Source of the DNA: Vibrio algarum
GTDB taxonomy: Bacteria; Pseudomonadota; Gammaproteobacteria; Enterobacterales; Vibrionaceae
DNA: 64,000 bases
Direction of reading: 5' to 3'
NCBI RefSeq assembly: GCF_028204155.1
Contig: NZ_JAQLOI010000001.1
Coordinates: 434,001 to 498,000 of the forward strand
In this document: in pieces, positions 30,282 to 37,522 of the stretch
Position numbering within the stretch: the stretch's first letter is position 1
How the letters are laid out: every line of letters begins with the position of its first letter
Made by a program: the position numbers and the translations under genes
The notes under the pieces: generated by a model
The model's input: the letters and a program-made list of their open reading frames with translations, nothing else
Database searches by the model: none
What the model was told of the DNA's origin: nothing

Positions 30282-32072
30282 TTAGGAATGAATTAGTTCT
30301 GATGTCGCACTTACAAGCCAGTTTCGTTCATGTTCCTGTAGTAATGGAGATAAGTTAGCTCTCACCTTTTTGTGATAAATATTTAACCAGCGCAGCTCTG
30401 GTTTCGTTAACATATCTGGAATGATACATCGTAGGTCGATAGGACACAGTGTTAGCGGCTCGAAACCTAGTCCCGCGAAATCTCCCCCTGTTTCTTTTGG
30501 TACAATAAGTTCAAGGTTTTCAATACGAATACCAAAACTATCTGCGCGGTAATATCCAGGTTCATTGGACACTACCATCCCAGGACGCAGTGCTACAAGG
30601 TTCGGTTTTTTAGATATGCTTTGGGGCCCTTCATGGACACTAAGGAAGTGGCCAACGCCATGGCCAGTTCCATGGTCGAAATCGTAACCATTAGCCCATA
30701 GGTGCTGCCGCGCTAGTACGTCTATCTGACTACCAGTGGTGCCACTAGGAAATGTGGCGGTTGCTATACCGATGTGTCCTTTTAAAACTAATGTAAAAAG
30801 TTTCTTCATTTCATCGGTAGGGGTTCCGATAGCGATTGTTCGTGTAATGTCTGTTGTGCCATTTGGATATTGACCACCGGAATCTACTAAATATAGTGTA
30901 TTGAGACTTAAGTTTCCAGGAATGTCTTGGTCGTTATGGTTGTAGTGACACATTGCAGCATTTGGTCCAGAAGCTGAAATTGTATCAAAACTTAGATCAA
31001 CCAAACTTGGGTGCGTTTCGCGAAAATATTGCAATTTGTCTGAAATAGTAGCTTCGTTATGGAGGCGATTTTGTTCCACTTCGGTATCTAACCAATGAAG
31101 GAACTTGACCATTGCAACACCGTCAACTACGTGACTTGATTTCATACCCTCTATCTCAGAGTTGTTCTTGACAGCTTTAAGCAACAAGCAAGGGTCAGGT
31201 TCTTCAATAACTATAGCAGAAGCTGATTCTAATCGAAGTTTAAACCAGGCATTGGTCGAAGTAGAGTCGAACAATACCGTTTTACCTCTTAACTCTTGAA
31301 GACGTGTAGTGAGAAGGGTTGGGTTAACAATATTAACGCCCCTACCTACATGTGAACTAAAATTTGTTGATACACGGTCCTCTTCTATAAAGAAATCAAC
31401 ACTTGAATCAGAGTAGATAATAGCGTGGGACAATAATACAGGTAACCTAGATACATCCAAACCTCTGACGTTTAGCAACCAACAGATTGTATCTAATCGA
31501 GTCAGAATGGCGGCGTCGGCTCCTTTTCCTTGGAGTAGTCCAGCGACTGTTCGCCTTTTTTGTGAGCTGCTTTCTCCAGTGATAGTTTCGTCTAATAGGC
31601 GCATTTGACTGAGTTTAGGCACGGGGCGATCTAACCAACATTCATCTATTGGATTAACGGTTAACTCGGCCAGTTCGATACTTTCGACTAATTCGTGTTT
31701 AACGTTCTTAAGCCAGGAAGCTGCATGCATTCTTGGGTCATAAGCTACTTTCTTTATACTGTTTTTTTGGCTATTGAGCCATTGCCAAAAAGGTTCTTCA
31801 GTTAGGTGGTGATAGCTAAAAATATCGTCCGGGACTTGATTTCTAACCTGAACAGTATAACGACCATCCACAAAAACTGCGGCCGAAGTTTTAGATATGA
31901 CGGCAACTCCGGCTGAACCAGTAAACCCAGTTGCCCACATTAGACGTTCATTGTGTTCTGGAACATACTCGCCTAAGAATTCGTCCTCGTGGGGAATGAT
32001 GAGAGCATCATAGTTGTTAGCAGTGAGCCAGTTTCGAATAGATTTGACTCGTTGCGAAATTACTGTATCCAT
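30282..32072 (-). CDS. Aminopeptidase P family protein (M24B, three-domain type)
   Basis: A cytosolic metallopeptidase that removes N-terminal residues ahead of proline. At 596 residues it is the long type with two creatinase-like N-terminal domains (~1-310) and a pita-bread catalytic domain (~315-540), followed by a C-terminal extension. Dinuclear metal ligands are visible: Asp in LVDSGGQY and in TTDITRTIAIG, His in GHGVGHFLSVHEGP, Glu in NEPGYYR and in IRIENLELI. It differs from E. coli PepP (~440 residues), so I leave the symbol empty. A LysR gene ends 79 bases upstream on the same strand, and the two may be co-transcribed. Confidence 0.92.
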   Translation of the reverse strand: MDTVISQRVKSIRNWLTANNYDALIIPHEDEFLGEYVPEHNERLMWATGFTGSAGVAVISKTSAAVFVDGRYTVQVRNQVPDDIFSYHHLTEEPFWQWLNSQKNSIKKVAYDPRMHAASWLKNVKHELVESIELAELTVNPIDECWLDRPVPKLSQMRLLDETITGESSSQKRRTVAGLLQGKGADAAILTRLDTICWLLNVRGLDVSRLPVLLSHAIIYSDSSVDFFIEEDRVSTNFSSHVGRGVNIVNPTLLTTRLQELRGKTVLFDSTSTNAWFKLRLESASAIVIEEPDPCLLLKAVKNNSEIEGMKSSHVVDGVAMVKFLHWLDTEVEQNRLHNEATISDKLQYFRETHPSLVDLSFDTISASGPNAAMCHYNHNDQDIPGNLSLNTLYLVDSGGQYPNGTTDITRTIAIGTPTDEMKKLFTLVLKGHIGIATATFPSGTTGSQIDVLARQHLWANGYDFDHGTGHGVGHFLSVHEGPQSISKKPNLVALRPGMVVSNEPGYYRADSFGIRIENLELIVPKETGGDFAGLGFEPLTLCPIDLRCIIPDMLTKPELRWLNIYHKKVRANLSPLLQEHERNWLVSATSELIHS

Positions 32073-32151
32073 GAATGTTCCTTGTTGTAGATAGCTTTAA
32101 TTGTTTAAAACAACTTAATATAAAAATGGTAAAATATACAGAGTATATGAG

Positions 32152-33093
32152 TTATCGCAAATTTTGAGTCTTGCTTATAATCAGAGATTTCAGCCAATGA
32201 AGTGCCGGGTCATTTCCTCTGTCAGAACTCCAAAATAGAGTATAGGCCATAGGAGGGAAGGCCATAGGCAGTGGAATTACGGTTAAATCATAATGTTCAG
32301 CAACAAGTCGCGTAAAGTAACTTGGTGCAGTAAAAATGAAATCAGAATACGTACAAAGTGCCGAAGCACTATTAAAGTCAGGGACCGTAATTGCAATGTC
32401 TCTTTCAAGCCCACTTTCTGCAAGTTTATAGTCTAATAGCCAACGGTCGCTACCGTCACATCTAACTTGAATATGTCTAAGGTTTAAGTATCGGTCAAGA
32501 TTCCAGTCTTTATTTAGAATTGGATGGTCTTTGCGTACAACACACATTTGTCTATCACGATATATTTCAGTCTCGGATATATATTTTGGTGTCGGCATGG
32601 TTAATGCTGCATGGGTGATATCTATGTCTCGGCCGGTAATTCCGATGTCCAGTTCACCATTACGCAGACTCTCAAATGTATTATCTGACCAGTTATGAGA
32701 ACTTATACTGACGTTAGGTGCTTTGCTAAATAGTGCGGGTAAAAAATGCGGTAAAATAAGTGGGTATGCACTTTCAACTAAAGCGATATTGAATTTTTGG
32801 TGAGATGTATCAGGACTAAATTCGTCAGGTTGGTTGATCTGTTCTAACTGAATTATTAATCGATCAAGTTTAGGAACTAAATTGAGAGCCCTGGGAGTGG
32901 GCTTAAGTCCATGAGAAGTACGAACAAAAAGAGGGTCGTTGAACTGTAAACGTAACTTGGCTAACGACTTGCTTACTGCGGATTGACTCAAACATAATCG
33001 GTTAGCGGCCCTCGTTACGTTAAGTTCTTCAAAAAGCACCTTTAGACAAACTAAAAGATTCAGGTCTATACGGGATAGGTTTTCTAGGTTCAT
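32152..33093 (-). CDS. LysR-family transcriptional regulator
   Basis: A 313-residue LysR-type regulator. The N-terminal HTH reads LSRIDLNLLVCLKVLFEELN, then RAANRLCLSQSAVSKSLAKL and DPLFVRTSHGLKPTPRA. The effector domain spans ~95-300. It is divergent from an MFS exporter gene with 105 bases between the starts, the classic LysR arrangement for control of the exporter. It also lies upstream of the aminopeptidase on its own strand. The ligand cannot be told from sequence. Confidence 0.9.
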   Translation of the reverse strand: MNLENLSRIDLNLLVCLKVLFEELNVTRAANRLCLSQSAVSKSLAKLRLQFNDPLFVRTSHGLKPTPRALNLVPKLDRLIIQLEQINQPDEFSPDTSHQKFNIALVESAYPLILPHFLPALFSKAPNVSISSHNWSDNTFESLRNGELDIGITGRDIDITHAALTMPTPKYISETEIYRDRQMCVVRKDHPILNKDWNLDRYLNLRHIQVRCDGSDRWLLDYKLAESGLERDIAITVPDFNSASALCTYSDFIFTAPSYFTRLVAEHYDLTVIPLPMAFPPMAYTLFWSSDRGNDPALHWLKSLIISKTQNLR

Positions 33094-33198
33094 AAAGAAA
33101 TTCCGAGCAGGAATAATGCAAATGATTATAAGCCATTTGAGGTCATATCAGTAGCCATATATGATTCGCACTTACCGCGATTCAACGAAGTTATATTA

Positions 33199-34383
33199 AT
33201 GAACAAGATACCAACCAACAGATTTCAGATATCGTTACTCATTATGTTAGTGCTATTTAGTCCACTCGCAATTGATATCTATCTCCCTGCATTACCTTTG
33301 ATTTCAGAAACGTTTCACGTGAAACATACCTATGCGCAAGGCACAATCACATGGTTCTTATTTTCTATGGGAGTAGGTCAGTTGTTTGCTGGACCTCTAG
33401 CTGATAGATATGGAAGAAAGATAATTGCTATATGCGGAGTATATATTTACGCGGTAAGTGCGTATATGGCTTGGTTGGCTAATAGCATTGAATTACTACT
33501 AACAGCGAGAGTGGTGCAAGGACTAGGCGCGTGTACTACTTCAGTCGCCGCATTTGCAACCGTCAGAGACGTGTTTGGCCCTGAAAAAAGTGGAAGAATG
33601 ATTAGTTATCTAAATGGCGCGATTTGCTTCATACCTGCCTTAGCCCCCATACTTGGTAGCTACTTAACTCAACAATATGGGTGGCGTAGTAACTTTTCAT
33701 TTATGGCCATTTTTGCAGTGATCGTAGGAACTCTTTTACTAATAGGTATGAAAGAGACAAACCCAAGTTTAGAGAAACAAAAAGTATTTAAACTAGAGCG
33801 ATACATTAGTGTTTTATCAAATACAAATTTCTTGTTTCATGCGTCGTTATGTATGATTTCCATGGCTGTGATTTTAGCTTACGTAACCTCAGCACCGATC
33901 GTACTAATGGACCAGATGGGGCTAAATATGAACGAATTTACGTTTTGGTTTGGGGTTAACGCTGTAATAAATATCATGGCTGCTTTATTTGCACCAAAAC
34001 TGATGGATTACAAAGGTACACAATTCGCATTAACTGTCGGGATAACTACGATGTTAATTGGTGGAACACTCATGCTTTTGTTACCAAGCCATCAATTTGC
34101 TTGGGCATTCATGCTGCCTATTTTCATGTCCTCTGTCGGATTTGCGCTTGTATTAGGTACGGCTGCAGGCAAAGCCTTAGCGCCATTTGGTGACAAAGCC
34201 GGAACGGCTGCAGCGTTAGTTGGATTATTCCAAATGAGTGGTGCTGGTATTGTAGTTAGTGCGGTGCAAAGATTGCATTTAGATGCTCAATATACAATAG
34301 CTTTGCAAATGTTTTTGATTGCTCCTGCCATCGTTGTCTTATTCAGCCATAGGGGAAAAATGTGGCATCAAAGGTACAACTGA
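33199..34383 (+). CDS. MFS multidrug exporter of the Bcr/CflA family
   Basis: A 394-residue 12-helix proton antiporter of the DHA1 family. The N terminus LVLFSPLAIDIYLPALPLIS is the Bcr/CflA signature (D and P in TM1). LFAGPLADRYGRKIIAICGV is the MFS motif A between TM2 and TM3, and RVVQGLGACTTSVAAFATVRD is the motif B region. Drug efflux is the family role; the substrate is unknown. The loop after TM1 (SETFHVKHTYAQGT) is encoded by a 16-base parS-like palindrome at 33311-33326. The divergent LysR gene is the likely regulator. Confidence 0.9.
   Translation: MNKIPTNRFQISLLIMLVLFSPLAIDIYLPALPLISETFHVKHTYAQGTITWFLFSMGVGQLFAGPLADRYGRKIIAICGVYIYAVSAYMAWLANSIELLLTARVVQGLGACTTSVAAFATVRDVFGPEKSGRMISYLNGAICFIPALAPILGSYLTQQYGWRSNFSFMAIFAVIVGTLLLIGMKETNPSLEKQKVFKLERYISVLSNTNFLFHASLCMISMAVILAYVTSAPIVLMDQMGLNMNEFTFWFGVNAVINIMAALFAPKLMDYKGTQFALTVGITTMLIGGTLMLLLPSHQFAWAFMLPIFMSSVGFALVLGTAAGKALAPFGDKAGTAAALVGLFQMSGAGIVVSAVQRLHLDAQYTIALQMFLIAPAIVVLFSHRGKMWHQRYN
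33311..33326. promoter_or_regulatory. parS centromere site 2, inside the MFS gene
   Basis: CGTTTCACGTGAAACA matches the parS 16-mer at 15 of 16 positions and fits the looser Vibrio pattern NGTTNCACGTGAAACN. It is 3.08 kb from site 1 and encodes TFHVKH in a periplasmic loop. Confidence 0.85.
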
Positions 34384-34494
34384 TATAATTGCTTTAATTA
34401 GTCGAATGTTTGTTTTCCAAGCATAGAATACAGTGTATATTTGAAGTGTATAAACACATACCTATTAATTAACCACTGGAAAAATATATATCTA

Positions 34495-34776
34495 ATGTCA
34501 TTAACGACTTATGAAATGGCTCGTGTATTAGAGCAATTAGAAGAATCGCCAGAAAAAATAATGTTTGGCAAATTGCTCAATGAGTTGGGAAATCAAAGTG
34601 AAGAACGAATCCGCAGTGCAGCAAAGCAAGTGCCTATCTATATATTGAGAGATATAGTATATCAATTTCAAAAAGTTATTGAGTCGCGTAAAGGCGAACA
34701 GGTTGAGATCTTAGCAAAAGAGTTAGCTAAGCAAGGTATTTCTGCTGAAGAGTTACAAAAATATTTAGATAAATAA
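34495..34776 (+). CDS. Small helical protein, possible H-NS-type oligomerisation domain
   Basis: A 93-residue acidic/helical protein starting MSLTTYEMARVLEQLEESPE. I use the ATG at 34495; the frame extends upstream to a TTG without good support. The C-terminal half is strongly helical, and its end AKELAKQGISAEELQKYLD recalls the helix-turn of H-NS dimerisation domains (ADGIDPNELLNSL). No DNA-binding AT-hook-like segment follows. An N-domain-only H-NS relative could modulate H-NS, but the match is weak and the true family is not recognised. It is monocistronic, with a bidirectional terminator right after. Confidence 0.65.
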   Translation: MSLTTYEMARVLEQLEESPEKIMFGKLLNELGNQSEERIRSAAKQVPIYILRDIVYQFQKVIESRKGEQVEILAKELAKQGISAEELQKYLDK

Positions 34777-34806
34777 ATAGGCTCATTAAACTAAAGAGCC
34801 TATTTT
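34775..34806. terminator. Bidirectional terminator
   Basis: AAATAGGCTC (34775-34784) pairs with GAGCCTATTT (34796-34805), loop 11 bases. It serves the convergent small gene and the DoxX end of the bufferin-type operon. Confidence 0.8.
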
Positions 34807-34808
34807 AT

Positions 34809-35291
34809 CTACGATAGATAACCATTTGTTGAATTGTTTTTTAGTACTTTAGATTTGATCAAACAATCTATTGAGAACAGCCCTGCACCCCAAACAATAT
34901 TGATTAATATCATCAATCCCCACAACTGGTGATCATAGAAACCTTTTTCCCATAATAAAGGATATGAAAGCACAGCGATTAAGTTGAAGCCAAATAATAA
35001 TACTGCCATCGGTCTTGTTAATATTCCTAAAGCAAGAAAGAGGGGTAGGGTTAGCTCGGCTGCAGTTCCTAAATAGGCTGCTAATTCCCAAGGCAAGATA
35101 GGCACAATATACTCATATTCGAATAAATAGAGCGTGCTATCCCAGGTCGCTATCTTTGTTAGACCTGAATTAAAAAATATCCAAGCAACCCACAGGCGGC
35201 AAAAGAGTAAAAGAAAAGGGATGAAAACCAGCTGGAGTTGGTCTACTGCTGTTTGGTAATGCGTAAAAGACTTTTGAAGTAAATTAGTCAT
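34809..35291 (-). CDS. DoxX-family membrane protein of the bufferin-type operon
   Basis: A 160-residue DoxX protein with four predicted helices. Core sequence: FCRLWVAWIFFNSGLTKIAT, AAYLGTAAELTLPLFLALGI, RPMAVLLFGFNLIAVLSYP. DoxX members often sit with thiol or redox systems; in DUF692/DUF2282 operons one is frequently the last gene, with role unproven (possibly membrane thiol handling or peptide export). It starts 12 bases after the DUF2063 gene and is the last gene of the leftward operon. Confidence 0.88.
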   Translation of the reverse strand: MTNLLQKSFTHYQTAVDQLQLVFIPFLLLFCRLWVAWIFFNSGLTKIATWDSTLYLFEYEYIVPILPWELAAYLGTAAELTLPLFLALGILTRPMAVLLFGFNLIAVLSYPLLWEKGFYDHQLWGLMILINIVWGAGLFSIDCLIKSKVLKNNSTNGYLS

Positions 35292-35303
35292 ATGAACTCC
35301 TGA

Positions 35304-36059
35304 CTATGTATGCATCTGGAAACCGATAAACAGGTTTAAAGATATTAATTTTTGAAGATGTAAAAGTATATTTGGGGCAATCAACCCTAAGGGGATTTGA
35401 GATTCAATTTGCTTAATAAGCATTAACTCATCAACGCTAAGTTTTTCTACTAACAGATCGTCGTTGCTCAACACTAATACAACGCCACCCTCTCTTTTGT
35501 GTATATCTAAATTTTCAAAATCGTGATTTTTAATGGCATTCCTGATAGAAAAAACCGCAAATTTGGATTCCACAAGCTTACAAGCCGGGTTTAAGAACAA
35601 GCGAACTTTGGCCAGTTCGTCTGAATTGAGAGTTTGAATTTTCTGGAATGCATAGAGATTTGGTATTGGCTGAGGGTGGTCATTCATTTGACTGCTCTCA
35701 TCTATAGCCCACTCTAAATTCGCGACGTCTTCAAGATAAGGCACTGCGGTAATAACTTGTTTCACTGAACGAATGGTCTTAGAAAAGCGACCGCCATATC
35801 CAGAAACATTTCCCTCTAGCAATGGGCAAGACAAGATATGCTTTCGGGCTAAACCATCGAAACATTGCTCACCAACTAAACTGAGAACGTCAGGGTAGGT
35901 AAGGTGCAAAATCTCAGTCAGGCTGATTATGAAGTTATTACGATAGATCTGTAAGCGCTCATCTGCTGTGAGCCGGTTGTCCAATATATTGCAATCGTTG
36001 CCGGTGGCTTGATAATGGAGTGCCTTGGCAAAATTTGATTGTAACTCCGATAACGTCAT
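35304..36059 (-). CDS. DUF2063 partner protein of the MNIO enzyme (BufC/HvfC type)
   Basis: A 251-residue protein with the DUF2063 N-terminal domain: LSELQSNFAKALHYQA, then ADERLQIYRNNFIISLTEIL, HLTYPDVLSLVGEQCFDGLA and a later LEDVANLEWAIDES. This fold is the usual partner of DUF692 oxidases, thought to present the precursor peptide through a RiPP-recognition-like domain. Its ATG overlaps the stop of the DUF692 gene (ATGA), indicating coupled translation and likely complex formation. Confidence 0.88.
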   Translation of the reverse strand: MTLSELQSNFAKALHYQATGNDCNILDNRLTADERLQIYRNNFIISLTEILHLTYPDVLSLVGEQCFDGLARKHILSCPLLEGNVSGYGGRFSKTIRSVKQVITAVPYLEDVANLEWAIDESSQMNDHPQPIPNLYAFQKIQTLNSDELAKVRLFLNPACKLVESKFAVFSIRNAIKNHDFENLDIHKREGGVVLVLSNDDLLVEKLSVDELMLIKQIESQIPLGLIAPNILLHLQKLISLNLFIGFQMHT

Positions 36060-36910
36060 GAAACCTTCCTAACAGAATTATTTAGCGAGTGTAAGTGTTC
36101 ACTTGCTATCTGAGCTTGTGATAAAAGGACTTCCGGTGTTGGAATATCTAAATCCCATTCGATAAGAGTGTGTCTAGCACCATTACGATTAATCCAGTTA
36201 GAAAAAAGAATCCAAACTTCGTCACTTACGGGCTTACTGTGTGTGTCGATCCAAATTTCACCTTTGTCGGTGATTTTTTTTGTAAATCCGGCTAAGTGAA
36301 TCTCCTTTACCTTGCTTGCATCAATACCCGCTAAGTAAGTCTCACTAGAAAAACTGTGGTTAAAAGACGAGACATGTATATTGTTGAAATCGAGCAGTAG
36401 GTAGCAACCAGTTCTCTTTTGAACTTCTGACAAAAACACCCATTCATCGATAGTTGAGTGCGCGAAACTTACATAACTAGAGGGGTTTTCTACCAATATA
36501 GGTTGTTTTATATAGTCCTGTACGATGAGAACATTGCGGCAAAATACACGAAGGGCTTCTTCGGTGTAAGGTAACGGTAGAAGGTCGTTGAAGTAATGTC
36601 CACCATTTTCACTCCAGCTTAAATGATCTGAAACAAAAATAGGGTCTACGTCATCAATGAGTGCTTTTAATTTTGCTAGATGAGTATCGTTTACTGGAGC
36701 GACTGAACCAAGAGATAAACCAATACCATGGCAACTAATATCGTAGCTATTTCTGAGTGTCCGAAGATCGTGTCTAGCTTGAGAGTGGCCTGCGAAGTAG
36801 TTCTCGCTGTGGATTTCTAACCAAGAAAGTTTAGGTTCACTCTCTTTAAAAAAATCTATGTGAGGAGTGCGAAGACCGACTCCTACCTGACTATGAAAAT
36901 TAGATAACAT
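36056..36910 (-). CDS. DUF692 multinuclear non-heme iron oxidase (MNIO, BufB/HvfB type)
   Basis: A TIM-barrel iron oxidase that modifies cysteines of a ribosomal peptide (thiooxazole or oxazolone formation in characterised members). The 284 residues match the family. Metal-site motifs are in order: GLRTPH, LEIHSENYF, ISCHGIGLSLGS, FVSDHLSW, LLPLPYTEEAL, LVENPSSY, LLDFNNIHVSSFNH, KEIHLAGF, WIDTHSKPV, LIEWDLDIP. Every His/Asp/Glu/Asn expected around the iron cluster is kept. It lies 74 bases after a Cys-rich DUF2282 precursor gene and before its DUF2063 partner. The exact product chemistry is inferred. Confidence 0.93.
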   Translation of the reverse strand: MLSNFHSQVGVGLRTPHIDFFKESEPKLSWLEIHSENYFAGHSQARHDLRTLRNSYDISCHGIGLSLGSVAPVNDTHLAKLKALIDDVDPIFVSDHLSWSENGGHYFNDLLPLPYTEEALRVFCRNVLIVQDYIKQPILVENPSSYVSFAHSTIDEWVFLSEVQKRTGCYLLLDFNNIHVSSFNHSFSSETYLAGIDASKVKEIHLAGFTKKITDKGEIWIDTHSKPVSDEVWILFSNWINRNGARHTLIEWDLDIPTPEVLLSQAQIASEHLHSLNNSVRKVS

Positions 36911-36936
36911 AAAGACCTCTTAAACTTCCTGCTACC

Positions 36937-36975
36937 TAGCGTGACCCAATAAAAAGGGATGTTTGGGCCACGCTA
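36937..36975 (-). other. 13-bp hairpin between bufferin precursor and MNIO gene
   Basis: TAGCGTGACCCAA (36937-36949) pairs with TTGGGCCACGCTA (36963-36975) through 13 bp with one wobble and a 13-base loop. No T tract follows on the minus strand. Such a stem could stabilise the precursor mRNA or partly terminate, giving more precursor than enzyme. Confidence 0.75.
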
Positions 36976-36984
36976 GAGAAAGAG

Positions 36985-37245
36985 TTAACTAGATGAAGTG
37001 CTACCACCCGCTAGGCGATCACAAAGGCCAGATGGCACCATAATAAAGGCGTCTTTTTGGAAGTCCTCTTTGGATGTACCGGCACATGAACTCGTTTTTG
37101 TAGCACAGTCATTTTTTCCGGCTTTGGCAACGCCATAGCATTTTTCTTTATCTGCAGCGACTGCATGAGTCGTTGTTAAAGTTGTCGCTGCAATTGCTAG
37201 AAGGCTAGTTACGGCTGCGGTAACGGCTAGATTAGACTTTTTCAT
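36985..37245 (-). CDS. DUF2282 bufferin-type RiPP precursor (BufA1-like)
   Basis: A secreted 86-residue precursor peptide. I use the ATG at 37245, which has GAGGAATT just upstream; an upstream ATG adds seven residues and swallows that SD. The N terminus is a Sec signal peptide (MKKSNLAVTAAVTSLLAIAA, cleavage near HAVAA). The core has four Cys in the family pattern EKCYGVAKAGKNDC, SSCAGTS and SGLCDRL. DUF2282 peptides are substrates of DUF692 enzymes and the mature forms bind copper. The order precursor-MNIO-DUF2063-DoxX is the full bufferin-type operon. No sigma-factor gene is adjacent. Confidence 0.9.
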   Translation of the reverse strand: MKKSNLAVTAAVTSLLAIAATTLTTTHAVAADKEKCYGVAKAGKNDCATKTSSCAGTSKEDFQKDAFIMVPSGLCDRLAGGSTSSS

Positions 37246-37482
37246 ATTTAATTCCTCTGAACTCATTCCATTGTTTTAGTAGGGCAAAGCTGATGTTGTT
37301 ATTGTCGAGCAAATCATCAACTTGCTTAATGTATAGGAGAGGGACTGTGGATAAAAAATTTCACTTAATCATAAATAGTTCTCATTTAGTAACTTATCTA
37401 ATTGAAATTTATAATAAAAATAAACAGGAAAATATGTGCACTAAATAACGCCAAACAAGATGATTAATGTATAATTGTAAAA

Positions 37483-37502
37483 TTATGTATAAATAAACAG
37501 TA
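37483..37502 (+). promoter_or_regulatory. LexA (SOS) box upstream of uvrD
   Basis: ATGT-ATAAATAA-ACAG (37485-37500) fits CTGT-N8-ACAG with one mismatch. It lies 23 bases before uvrD, a known SOS gene. Confidence 0.75.
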
Positions 37503-37522
37503 ACCCTATTTAGGAATAAAAG

